A stretch of DNA of 27,023 bases from JASLDZ01 sp964235945 (lineage in GTDB: Bacteria; Pseudomonadota; Alphaproteobacteria; Caulobacterales; Caulobacteraceae), in NCBI GenBank assembly GCA_964235945.1, contig CAXSDV010000039.1, positions 1-27,023 on the forward strand, in the 5' to 3' direction. Positions 7,441 through 15,535 of the stretch are shown here, piece after piece. Position numbers and translations under genes: made by a program. The notes beneath the pieces were generated by a model. That model was not told the DNA's origin and searched no databases. It saw only the letters and a program-made list of their open reading frames with translations. The first letter of the stretch is position 1. Every line of letters begins with the position of its first letter.

Positions 7441-8552
7441 TGCTCTATCTCCTGTGGGACATGCTGGAGCACAGCCGGCATCACCTGCCCGTGCTCAACC
7501 TGCTGAAGTACCTCACCTTCCGCACGGGCATGGCCTTGTTCACCGGCCAGCTCACGGCCGTGGCCATGGGCAGCCGCTTCATCCGCTGGATGCGCGCGCG
7601 CCAGGGCAAGGGCCAGCCGATCCGCACGGACGGGATCGAGCGCCACGTGCTGGAGAAGAAGGGCACGCCCACCATGGGCGGCTTCATGATCCTGGCCGGG
7701 GTGGTCGTCGGCACGCTCGTCTGGGCGGACCTGTCGAACCTCTACGTGTGGGTCGTGCTGATGGTCACCGCCGGCTACGGCGTGCTGGGCTTCATGGACG
7801 ACTACGCGAAGGTCACCAAGCAGACCACGGCGGGTCTCTCGGGACGCCAGAAGCTGCTGGCCCAGTTCGCCATCGCCGCCCTGGCGACCTTCCTGGTGGT
7901 GAGGTTCGGCGCGGTGGAGCCCGGGGCGCCTCATTTCGCAACTTCGCTGGCCTTCCCCGTGTTCAAGGCGGCGCTGCTCGACCTCGGCTGGTTCTACGTC
8001 GTGTTCGGCATGGTGGTGATCGTGGGGGCCTCCAACGCGGTGAACCTGACGGACGGGCTGGACGGCCTGGCCATCGTGCCGGTGATGATCGCCTCCGCCG
8101 CCTTCGGCCTGATCGCCTACGTGGTCGGCAACCACGTGTTCGCGCCCTACCTGCAGGTGCACTTCATCCCGGGCGTGGGCGAGTTGGCGGTGTTGTGCGG
8201 CTCCTTGATCGGGGCGGGCATGGGCTTCCTGTGGTACAACGCGCCCCCCGCCAAGATCTTCATGGGGGACACCGGCTCCCTGGCGCTGGGCGGCGCGCTC
8301 GGGGCCATCGCCCTGTGCGTCAAGCACGAGATCGTGCTGGCCATCGTCGGCGGCCTGTTCGTGGCCGAGGCGCTCTCCGTGATGATCCAGGTCGGCTACT
8401 ACAAGCGCACCAAGAAGCGCATCTTCCTCATGGCCCCGATCCACCACCACTTCGAGAAGCTCGGCTGGGCCGAGTCGACGGTGGTGGTGCGGTTCTGGAT
8501 CGTGTCCATCGTGCTGGCCATCCTGGGCCTCGCGACCCTCAAGCTGCGCTAG
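7440..8552 (+). CDS. mraY: Phospho-MurNAc-pentapeptide transferase MraY
   Basis: MraY is the integral-membrane enzyme that transfers phospho-MurNAc-pentapeptide to undecaprenyl phosphate, forming lipid I. The 370-residue product has about ten hydrophobic membrane segments. Family signatures are present: KKGTPTMGG (73-81), the acidic pair D120-D121 in GFMDDYAKV, NLTDGLDGLA (202-211) with active-site aspartates, and the histidine cluster IHHHFEKLGW (around 334-343). ATG 7440 overlaps the murF stop by one base. The first two residues after Met are hydrophobic, and a short periplasmic-facing helix precedes the first long membrane segment, as in other alphaproteobacterial MraY. Confidence 0.98.
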   Translation: MLYLLWDMLEHSRHHLPVLNLLKYLTFRTGMALFTGQLTAVAMGSRFIRWMRARQGKGQPIRTDGIERHVLEKKGTPTMGGFMILAGVVVGTLVWADLSNLYVWVVLMVTAGYGVLGFMDDYAKVTKQTTAGLSGRQKLLAQFAIAALATFLVVRFGAVEPGAPHFATSLAFPVFKAALLDLGWFYVVFGMVVIVGASNAVNLTDGLDGLAIVPVMIASAAFGLIAYVVGNHVFAPYLQVHFIPGVGELAVLCGSLIGAGMGFLWYNAPPAKIFMGDTGSLALGGALGAIALCVKHEIVLAIVGGLFVAEALSVMIQVGYYKRTKKRIFLMAPIHHHFEKLGWAESTVVVRFWIVSIVLAILGLATLKLR

Positions 8553-8564
8553 GCGTCCCGCCCC

Positions 8565-9956
8565 ATGATCCCCGTCCGCGGCTTCGAAGATCGCACGGTC
8601 GCCGTGTTCGGCCTGGCCCGCACGGGGCTGACGGCGGCGCGCGCCCTGCTGGCCGGCGGGGCCCGGGTCGCGTGCTGGGACGACGGCGCCGCCGGCCGCG
8701 CCGCCGCCGCCGCCGAGGGCCTGCCCCTGGTGGACCTGTCGGCCGCCGACTGGAGCGCCTTCGCCGCCCTGCTGCTCTCGCCCGGCGTGCCCCTGACCCA
8801 CCCCGAGCCGCACTGGACGGTGGCGCGCGCCCGCGCCGCGGGGGTTGAGATCGTGGGCGATGTGGAGCTGTTCGCCCGCGCGGTGGCCGCCGCGCCGGAC
8901 TGGAAGCGCCCCAAGGTGGCGGCGATCACCGGCACCAACGGCAAGTCGACCACCACCGCCCTCCTCGGCCACGTGTGCGCCCAGGCGGGCAAGGACGTGC
9001 GGGTGGGCGGCAACATCGGCGCGGGCGTGCTGGGGCTGGACGACGTGCACGGCGGGGCGGTCTACGTGCTGGAGCTGTCCTCCTACCAGTTGGACCTGAC
9101 CTCCTCCCTCAAGGCGGATGCGGCGGTGCTGCTCAATCTCTCGCCCGACCACCTGGAGCGCCACGGCGGCATGGAGGGCTATGTTTCCGCCAAGCGCCGG
9201 GTGTTCCAGAACCAGGAGGCGGGCGACACGGCGGTGGTGGGGGTGGACGACGCCTACGGCCAGCGCCTGGCCACCGAGCTGATCGCCGCCAACCGGCGCA
9301 CGGTCACCCCCGTCTCCGCCGGGCGCGCCATGGGGCGGGGCGTGTACGTGCTGCAGGGCATGCTCTACGACGCCACCGGCGAGCGCGCGGTGGAGATGAG
9401 CGACCTCGCCCACGCCCGCGCGCTGCTCGGCCGCCACAACTGGCAGAACGCCGCGGCCGCCTACGCCGCCGCCGTGGCCGTGGGCGTCGCGCCCCAGGAC
9501 GCGGCCGAAGCGCTGACGAGCTTCCCGGGCCTGGCTCACCGCATGCAGGAGATCGCCCGGGTCGGCCGGGTGCGCTTCGTCGACGACAGCAAGGCCACCA
9601 ACGCGGACGCCGCGCGCCAGGCCATGCAGAGCTATCCGCGCTTCCACTGGATCGCCGGCGGCCGGCCCAAGGCGGGCGGCATCGGCGCGCTGACCGACCT
9701 GTTCCCGCGCGTGGCCCACGCTTGGCTGATCGGCGAGGCGCAGGAGGAATTCGCCGACACTTTGGACGGCCGCGCTCCCCACACCCGCTGCGGAACCCTG
9801 GAGCAGGCGACGGCCCGCGCCTACGCCGCCGCCCGGGCGGAGGGGGGCGAGGCGGTGGTGCTGCTCTCCCCCGCCTGCGCCTCCTTCGACCAGTTCTCCG
9901 ACTTCGAGGCCCGCGGCGAGGCCTTTCGCGCCGTGGTGGAGACGCTCGCGGCCTGA
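8565..9956 (+). CDS. murD: UDP-MurNAc-L-Ala:D-Glu ligase MurD
   Basis: MurD adds D-glutamate to UDP-MurNAc-L-alanine, the second peptide-building step of peptidoglycan precursor synthesis. The 463-residue product starts with a Rossmann-like UMAG-binding domain (VAVFGLARTG, 12-21). It has the ATP loop G123-TNGKST, followed by VGGNIGAGVLGL, ELSSYQLDLT and NLSPDHLERHG in the central domain. The C-terminal domain has HRMQEIARV and DDSKATN. ATG 8565 starts 12 nt after the mraY stop. This is the last recognisable dcw gene here; ftsW, which usually follows murD, is absent and an unrelated hydrolase gene begins 51 nt later. Confidence 0.97.
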   Translation: MIPVRGFEDRTVAVFGLARTGLTAARALLAGGARVACWDDGAAGRAAAAAEGLPLVDLSAADWSAFAALLLSPGVPLTHPEPHWTVARARAAGVEIVGDVELFARAVAAAPDWKRPKVAAITGTNGKSTTTALLGHVCAQAGKDVRVGGNIGAGVLGLDDVHGGAVYVLELSSYQLDLTSSLKADAAVLLNLSPDHLERHGGMEGYVSAKRRVFQNQEAGDTAVVGVDDAYGQRLATELIAANRRTVTPVSAGRAMGRGVYVLQGMLYDATGERAVEMSDLAHARALLGRHNWQNAAAAYAAAVAVGVAPQDAAEALTSFPGLAHRMQEIARVGRVRFVDDSKATNADAARQAMQSYPRFHWIAGGRPKAGGIGALTDLFPRVAHAWLIGEAQEEFADTLDGRAPHTRCGTLEQATARAYAAARAEGGEAVVLLSPACASFDQFSDFEARGEAFRAVVETLAA

Positions 9957-10007
9957 GCGGGCGATACGGCGGCGAGCGCGCGCCTTGACAGGAGCGCCCC
10001 CGCGGGG

Positions 10008-11129
10008 ATGGCTTCCCGACATGGATCATCGCACGGAGCGCGACGGCGCCCCCGGGACGACGCGGCGCGCGTGAGGCGGCGCAGCGTGCTGGCCGCGGGC
10101 CTCGCGGGGGCGGCGGCCGCGTGCGCGCCCGTCCGCCAGGGGGCGCTGACGCCGGGCCCGGGCTTCGCCGGCCCGCGGCTCGAGCCGGACGCGGTGATCG
10201 CGGCGGACGGCGCGCGCCTGCCCCTGCAGGTCTGGCCCGCCGTGGACGCGTACGGCGTCCTCGTCCCCCCCTGGGCGGTGGTGGTGGGGCTGCACGGCTT
10301 CGACGACCACCACGCGGCGTTCGGACTGGCCGGGAGCTACTGGGCGCGCGGGGGCGTGACCACCTACGCCTTCGACCAGCGCGGCTTCGGCGCCGCCCCC
10401 GGCCGCGGCCTATGGGCCGGGCGCGAGCTGATGGTCGCCGACCTGCGGACGGTCGTGGCCCTGGTGCGCGCGCGCCATCCCCGCGCGGTGCTGGCGGTGG
10501 TGGGCGAGAGCATGGGCGGCGCGGTGGCCGTGTGCGCGGCCAGCTCCGACGATCCGCCGCCGGGGGTGGACCGCTGGGTGCTCGATTCGCCCGCGGTCTG
10601 GGGCTGGGGCGCGCAACCGCCGCAGAACGCCGCCGCCCTGTGGCTCATGGCGCACCTGCTGCCCGGGCGCACGCTGAGCGCCCCCGCCTGGCTCGCCCGG
10701 CGCATCCACGCCACCGACAACGCGGAGGAGCTGCGCCGCATGGGCCGCGACCGGCGCATGATCTTCGCCACGCGCACGGACACGACCTACGGCCTGGTCG
10801 ACCTGATGCAGGACGCGCGCGAGCGGATCGGGAAGGTGCGCGACCCGGCGCGCACCCTTTACCTGTACGGCGGCCGCGACGACCTGATCCCCAAGGCGGC
10901 CGCCTTCCACGCCGCCGCGGACCTGGAGGCCGCCGGCGGCCGCACCGCCTATTACCCGGGCGGCCACCACCTGCTGGTGCGCGACCTGCGGCGCGCGCGG
11001 GTGCTGGAGGACGTGCTGGCCTTCCTGCGCGACCCGGCCGCACCCCTGCCGTCCGAAGCGCCCGCCATCCCCCGGTCGGAGCGCGCCGAACGGGCGGCCG
11101 CGCTTGCCGCGCGGACGGCGGGCGGCTAG
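10008..11129 (+). CDS. Alpha/beta hydrolase (monoacylglycerol lipase/lysophospholipase type), probable lipoprotein
   Basis: An alpha/beta-hydrolase-fold enzyme, probably a serine esterase or lysophospholipase of the Hydrolase_4 group; the substrate cannot be read from sequence. The oxyanion strand LHGFDDHH is at 95-102, the nucleophile elbow is G166-E-S168-M-G, the acid is probably D291 or D292 in YGGRDDLIP, and the base is H320 or H321 in GGHHLLVRD. The N-terminus has RVRRRSVLAAGLAGAAAAC39, a twin-arginine-like signal ending at a possible lipobox cysteine (AAAC, not canonical). It may therefore be exported and lipid-anchored. I used ATG 10008 (AGGAG at 9990-9994, a long 13-nt spacing); GTG 10071 would begin just before the arginines but lacks a clear ribosome site. 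It sits 51 nt after murD and may be cotranscribed with it. Confidence 0.88.
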   Translation: MASRHGSSHGARRRPRDDAARVRRRSVLAAGLAGAAAACAPVRQGALTPGPGFAGPRLEPDAVIAADGARLPLQVWPAVDAYGVLVPPWAVVVGLHGFDDHHAAFGLAGSYWARGGVTTYAFDQRGFGAAPGRGLWAGRELMVADLRTVVALVRARHPRAVLAVVGESMGGAVAVCAASSDDPPPGVDRWVLDSPAVWGWGAQPPQNAAALWLMAHLLPGRTLSAPAWLARRIHATDNAEELRRMGRDRRMIFATRTDTTYGLVDLMQDARERIGKVRDPARTLYLYGGRDDLIPKAAAFHAAADLEAAGGRTAYYPGGHHLLVRDLRRARVLEDVLAFLRDPAAPLPSEAPAIPRSERAERAAALAARTAGG

Positions 11130-11165
11130 GGGCGCGGCCTTACCTTTCCGGTCGAGTCCCGCCGC

Positions 11166-12230
11166 ATGTCCCTGTTCGAGTCCCCCGCCTTCGAAGGTCA
11201 CGAGGGCGTGCACGCCTTCCACGACGCGCGCACCGGGTTGAAGGCGATCATCGCCGTCCACTCCACCGCCCGGGGTCCGGCCGCCGGCGGTTGCCGCATG
11301 TGGGCCTACCCGGACGACCAAGCCGCGCTGGACGACGCCCTGCGCCTGTCGCGCGCCATGTCCTACAAGAACGCGGTGGCCGACATCGACCACGGCGGCG
11401 GCAAGGCCGTCATCATCGGCGACAGCCGCACGGAGAAGTCGCCGGAACTGTTCGAGGCGTTCGGCCGCGCGGTGGACGCGGTGGGCGGCCGCTACTGGAC
11501 GGCGGAGGACGTGGGCGTCTCGCCCGCCGACCTCGCCGCCGCGCGCCGCACCACCCGCTATGTCGCGGGGCTGGACGGTCACGCCGCCGCCTCGGGCGAT
11601 CCGAGCCCGGTCACCGCCGAGGGCGTGTTCCGCGGATTGGTGCTGGCGGCCGAGCGCGCCTACGGCCGCGGCGTGTCGGGCATGACCGTGGCCGTCCAGG
11701 GCGTCGGCCACGTCGGGGCGTTCCTGGCGGAGAAGCTGCACGCCGCGGGGGCGCGCCTGGTGGTGGCGGACGTGGACGAGACGGCGCTGCGCGCGGTGGC
11801 GGAGGCGACCGGGGCGCAGGTGGTCTCTCCCGACGCGATCTTCGACGTGGGCGCCGACGTGTTCGCCCCCTGCGCCCTGGGCGGGGCGGTGTCCGCGGCG
11901 ACGCTGGAGCGCCTGAAAGGCAAGGTGGTGGCGGGCGGGGCCAACAACCAGCTCGCCACGCCCGAGGCCGGGCGCATCTTGTTCGAGCGCGGGCTGATCT
12001 ACGCGCCGGACTACGTGATCAACGGCGGCGGCATCATCAACGTGGCCGGCGAGATCCGCGCGCTGGAGGCGGGGGGCGCGTTCGACGCCGCCTGGGTGGC
12101 GGCCAAGCTCGACCGGTTGATGCACACCCTGGGGGAGATCCTCGACCGCTCCGTCCAGGAGCGCCGCCCCACCCACGAGATCGCCGGCGACCTGGCGCGC
12201 GAGCGGATCGCCGCCGCCGCCGGGGGCTGA
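11166..12230 (+). CDS. Glu/Leu/Phe/Val dehydrogenase family protein (leucine-dehydrogenase type)
   Basis: An NAD-dependent amino-acid dehydrogenase of the ELFV family, 354 residues, the size of leucine, valine and phenylalanine dehydrogenases rather than glutamate dehydrogenase. These enzymes reversibly deaminate an amino acid to its 2-oxo acid, NADH and ammonia. The substrate-binding lysine K68 (SYKNA) and catalytic K80 (DHGGGKAV) are in place, as is GGCRMW (41-46) of the glycine-rich substrate loop. The nucleotide-binding turn is VQGVGHVG (177-184), and NNQLATPEAG follows in the second half. The most likely substrate is a branched-chain or aromatic amino acid; sequence alone does not settle which. 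ATG 11166 comes 36 nt after the hydrolase stop. The gene converges with the MFS gene, with only 7 nt between stops. Confidence 0.92.
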   Translation: MSLFESPAFEGHEGVHAFHDARTGLKAIIAVHSTARGPAAGGCRMWAYPDDQAALDDALRLSRAMSYKNAVADIDHGGGKAVIIGDSRTEKSPELFEAFGRAVDAVGGRYWTAEDVGVSPADLAAARRTTRYVAGLDGHAAASGDPSPVTAEGVFRGLVLAAERAYGRGVSGMTVAVQGVGHVGAFLAEKLHAAGARLVVADVDETALRAVAEATGAQVVSPDAIFDVGADVFAPCALGGAVSAATLERLKGKVVAGGANNQLATPEAGRILFERGLIYAPDYVINGGGIINVAGEIRALEAGGAFDAAWVAAKLDRLMHTLGEILDRSVQERRPTHEIAGDLARERIAAAAGG

Positions 12231-12237
12231 CGCGGGT

Positions 12238-13752
12238 TCAGGCTCCGCGCGGCTTGCCGCGGATGGCGGCCCCGGCGTCCGCCCCGAGCCGCAGGTAGAT
12301 CGGCAGGGACAGCAGCGCCGTCGACCCCACGAGCAGGAAGGGGACGACGAAGCGGTCGGGCGTCAACTGCGCCTCCGGTCCCCGCGCCAGGTGCAGCACG
12401 AGGCCGCCGAAGCTGACGCCGAAGCTCAGGCCCACCTGCTGCACCACGGTGGCCAGGGTGGAGGCGCGGCTGGTCTCCTCGCGGGTGGCGTCCGCATAGG
12501 CCAGGGTGTTGGCCGCGCTGAAGTGCATGGAGCGCAGCAATCCCCCGAGCAGCAGGCCCGCCGCCACCAGCGGCGTGGGGACGTGGTAGGCGAACAGCGC
12601 GGGCGCGGCGGTGGTCGCCGCCGTGCCCAACGCGCTCGCCACCAGCACCGTGCGGAAACCGTAGCGGCCGATCACCCGCCCGATCACGGGCTTGGTCGCC
12701 ACCGCGCCGATCGCGGTGAAGATGGTGAACAGGCCCGCCTTCTCCGGCTCCCAGCCGAGCGCGGTCTGCAACAACAGCGGCAGGAGCAGCGGGGTGGCCC
12801 CCAGGCCCAGCCGCACCAGCGTCGCCCCCAGCAGACTCGCCTGAAAGCTGGGGTAGTGCAGCAGGGACAGGTCCAGGATGGGCCGCGGCGTGCGCCGGGC
12901 GTGGCGCAGGTAGAGCAGCACGGCCGCGGTCGTCGCCGCCGCCAAGGCCCACTGCACGGGCGGGGACACCAGGTTGACGCCGCCCACCTCGCCCAGCACC
13001 ACCAGTCCGGTGATGGCCAGCGCCGACAACACGAAGCCCGACAGGTCGAACCGGCCGGGATAGGGCGGCTTGAGCTTGGGCACGTAGCGCAGCACCGCCA
13101 GGGCGCCGAGCAGGCCCAGCGGCACGTTGATGAAGAAGATCCACCGCCAGTCCGCCAGGGCCAGCACCACGCCCGCCAGCGGCGGCCCGAGCAAGGGCCC
13201 CACCATGGCGGGGGTGGTGAACCAGGTCATGGCCGAGACCAGCCGCTCGCGCGGGACCGAGCCCACCACGATCAGCCGCCCCACCGGCGTCATCATCGAC
13301 CCGCCCGCGCCCTGGACGAGGCGCGCGGCCACGAGCTGGCCCAGGGTGTTGGAGCAGCCGCACAGCACCGACCCCAGCAGGAACACGCCCATGGCGCCGA
13401 TGAACACGCGCCGCGGTCCCAGCCGGTCGGCCACCCAGCCGCTGGCGGGCACCCCCACCGCCAGCGCCAGGAGGTAGCTCGTCAGGGCGAGCTTGAGGTG
13501 GACCGGGTCGCTGTGCAGCGCGCGCGCCAGGGTCGGCAGGGCGGTGGACAGGGCCGTGGAATCGACGAACTCCATGAACAGCGCCACGCCCACCGCGATG
13601 GGCGCCAGGCGCTGGGCGGCGCGGGAGGGGGCGGCCGCCGGCGCGATCGTGCGCGACCGCGGCAGGTCCCGCGCGGGCGGCGATTCGACCGCCACCGAGG
13701 CGCTCTCGGAGGCGACGGGGGTGACGGCGAGGTCGGGAGTGCGCTCAGTCAA
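12238..13752 (-). CDS. MFS drug-efflux transporter, DHA2 (EmrB/QacA) type
   Basis: A proton-coupled multidrug exporter of the major facilitator superfamily in the inner membrane. The frame encodes 504 residues with many hydrophobic segments, a size that fits the DHA2 group (about 14 segments expected). Visible signatures are FMEFVDSTALSTALPTLA in the first membrane segment (motif D1-like), GWVADRLGPRRVF (motif A) in the loop after the second, RLVQGAGGSMMTPVGR (motif B region) and WRWIFFINVPLG, typical of EmrB. The furthest start is TTG 13752, giving a long hydrophilic Ala/Ser-rich N-terminus with no good ribosome site; GTG 13695, preceded by GAGAG, would give 485 residues and is a serious alternative. 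No adaptor gene is beside it. It is divergent from the RND pump operon, so the 13753-13910 region may control both. Confidence 0.93.
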   Translation of the reverse strand: MTERTPDLAVTPVASESASVAVESPPARDLPRSRTIAPAAAPSRAAQRLAPIAVGVALFMEFVDSTALSTALPTLARALHSDPVHLKLALTSYLLALAVGVPASGWVADRLGPRRVFIGAMGVFLLGSVLCGCSNTLGQLVAARLVQGAGGSMMTPVGRLIVVGSVPRERLVSAMTWFTTPAMVGPLLGPPLAGVVLALADWRWIFFINVPLGLLGALAVLRYVPKLKPPYPGRFDLSGFVLSALAITGLVVLGEVGGVNLVSPPVQWALAAATTAAVLLYLRHARRTPRPILDLSLLHYPSFQASLLGATLVRLGLGATPLLLPLLLQTALGWEPEKAGLFTIFTAIGAVATKPVIGRVIGRYGFRTVLVASALGTAATTAAPALFAYHVPTPLVAAGLLLGGLLRSMHFSAANTLAYADATREETSRASTLATVVQQVGLSFGVSFGGLVLHLARGPEAQLTPDRFVVPFLLVGSTALLSLPIYLRLGADAGAAIRGKPRGA

Positions 13753-13910
13753 CGCGGGGCGGGGCTCCGGGGCGGGGAGGGGGCGCCGTGCCGTTCGGCG
13801 CGCACCGGCGAGGCGCCCGTGTCGATAGGCGCGGGCGAATGTCCGTTCGGTAACTTGCGCGTCGGCGGCCCGCAGGTATCGATGCGGTCAGGCTTTACCC
13901 GGAGAGGCGC
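13753..13910. promoter_or_regulatory. Divergent control region between two efflux loci
   Basis: This 158-nt gap separates the MFS gene (minus) from the RND operon (plus). It contains the 8-bp direct repeat CCGTTCGG at 13791-13798 and 13843-13850, 52 nt apart or about five helical turns. It also has CGCCCG (13814-13819) facing CGGGCG (13832-13837), and GGAGAGG at 13901-13907 as ribosome site for the TTG start at 13911. TTGCGC (13855-13860) with TATCGA (13877-13882), spaced 16 nt, is a weak plus-strand promoter candidate. No regulator gene is adjacent. Confidence 0.4.
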
Positions 13911-15527
13911 TTGCGTTCGACCCCCCCCAACGCAACCGCGTCCCGGGCGATCCCGGCGCGACGGGCGACGGCTTGCCTCCTGGCGGCGCTGGCGCTCGAC
14001 GGATGCGCCGACGCCAAGCTCAGGACCGCGGACCTGCGCCTGCCGGGGGCCTACGAGGCGCGGGGCGCGGCGGACGTTCCGCTGCCTTCCGCCGTTCTCG
14101 ACCGCTGGTGGACCCTGTTCGACGATCCCCAGCTCACGGCGCTGGTGGAGCAGGCGCTGGTTTCCAGCCCCACCGCCCGCACCGCGCTGAGCCGCATCGA
14201 CGAGGCGCGCGCCGTGCGCGCCCAGACCCTGTCGGCCTACCTGCCCCAGGGCGACATCGAGGGGTCGGCCCAGCAGCAGCACACGGACCAGAGCTTCGGC
14301 GGCGTCGGCATAGCCGCGGGTTCCGCCGGCACGGGCACGACGGTGGACCCGACCACCGGCCAGCCGATCTCCGGCACGGGGTCGGGCGTGGGCGCCGCCG
14401 GCGCGGGCGGCGGGGCGACGGTGCTCACCCCTTCCGGCAGCCTGCAGACCTACGCCGCCCAGTTCAACATCAGCTACGAGGTCGACCTGTTCGGCCGTCG
14501 CCTGGCGGCGCGGCGCGCCGCGAACGCGGACGTGGCCGCCCAGCGCTTCGACTACGAGGCCAGCCGGGCCACCCTGGCGCGGGACGTGGCCACCGGCCTG
14601 TTCCAGGCGCGCGGGGCCGCCGTCCAGCTCCAGGACGCGAACGAAACCGCACGCATCGCCCGTGATCTCGCCCGCACCGCGGTGCTGTCCGCCCGGGCGG
14701 GGTTGACCGCCACCAGCGACGCGGCCCGGCTGGAGACGGACGTGGCCAACGCGGAGGCGGAGGTGGCGCGCTTGTCGGCGGTGGAGCGCGCGGGCCGCCG
14801 CTCGCTGCTGGCCCTGGTGGGCCGCGGCGCGGACCCGCTGGACAGCCTGCCCGTGCGTCCCCTGGCCGACGCCCCGCCCGTCTCGCCCGCCGTCACCCCG
14901 GGAGAGCTGCTGCGCCGCCGGCCGGACGTGCGCGAGGCCGAAGCGCGGCTGCGCTCGGCCTCCCAGACCCTCAAGCTCGACCGGCTGGCGCTGTTTCCTA
15001 CCTTCGCCCTGACCCCCGGCGGCCAGTACGCGCGCACGCAGGGCTCCTATCAGTCGACCACCAGCATCTGGCAGGTGGGGCTGAACGCCACCCTGCCCGT
15101 GCTGGACCGGCCGCGCCTGCTGGCGGCCATCCGCGGCCAGCGCGCCCGCGGGGAGCAGGCGGTGGTCGCCTACGAGGAAGCGGTGCAGAACGCCTACCGC
15201 GACGCGGAGAACGGGCTCGTCACCCTGTCCGCCGACCGCGCCCGGCTGGACCGGCTGGCGGTGGCGGTGGAGCGCGCGCGCTTCGCCTTCGACGCCAAGA
15301 AGCGCGGCTACGACCTGGGCCTGGTGGACGTCACCACCCTCCTGGACGCCGAGCGCAGCTGGCGCTCGGCCACCAGCGCGCTTTCGGCCGCGCGAGCCAC
15401 CGCCCTGGTGGACGCCGCCACCCTGTTCCAGGCCCTGGGCGGCGGCTGGCGCGCCCCGCCCGACCTGCGCCTGGCCGCCGTCCAGCCGCTTTCCGCGTCT
15501 ACCGCGATCCCCTCCGGCGCCCGCTGA
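13911..15527 (+). CDS. Outer-membrane efflux lipoprotein, NodT/OprM family
   Basis: This is the outer-membrane channel of a tripartite RND efflux pump; it would form a trimeric barrel and periplasmic tunnel. The 538-residue product begins at TTG 13911, with GGAG six bases upstream. A signal peptide with lipobox LDGC gives a lipidated Cys32. Two outer-membrane-efflux repeats follow: the first contains WWTLFDDPQLTALVEQAL (about 65-82), and the second includes GELLRRRPDVREAEARLRSA and LGLVDVTTLLDAERSWRSA near the end. Between about residues 130 and 173 lies a Gly/Thr/Ala-rich insertion, where canonical members have a short loop. It is the first gene of the operon, 8 nt before the adaptor gene. 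The cargo is unknown. Confidence 0.94.
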   Translation: MRSTPPNATASRAIPARRATACLLAALALDGCADAKLRTADLRLPGAYEARGAADVPLPSAVLDRWWTLFDDPQLTALVEQALVSSPTARTALSRIDEARAVRAQTLSAYLPQGDIEGSAQQQHTDQSFGGVGIAAGSAGTGTTVDPTTGQPISGTGSGVGAAGAGGGATVLTPSGSLQTYAAQFNISYEVDLFGRRLAARRAANADVAAQRFDYEASRATLARDVATGLFQARGAAVQLQDANETARIARDLARTAVLSARAGLTATSDAARLETDVANAEAEVARLSAVERAGRRSLLALVGRGADPLDSLPVRPLADAPPVSPAVTPGELLRRRPDVREAEARLRSASQTLKLDRLALFPTFALTPGGQYARTQGSYQSTTSIWQVGLNATLPVLDRPRLLAAIRGQRARGEQAVVAYEEAVQNAYRDAENGLVTLSADRARLDRLAVAVERARFAFDAKKRGYDLGLVDVTTLLDAERSWRSATSALSAARATALVDAATLFQALGGGWRAPPDLRLAAVQPLSASTAIPSGAR

Positions 15528-15535
15528 CCCCGCCC

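Noticed and set aside
7068..10022. Nearly 1000-codon open frame antisense to murF-mraY-murD
   Set aside because: Composition is dominated by His, Gln, Gly and Arg, and it opposes genes with clear catalytic motifs. It is a shadow frame.
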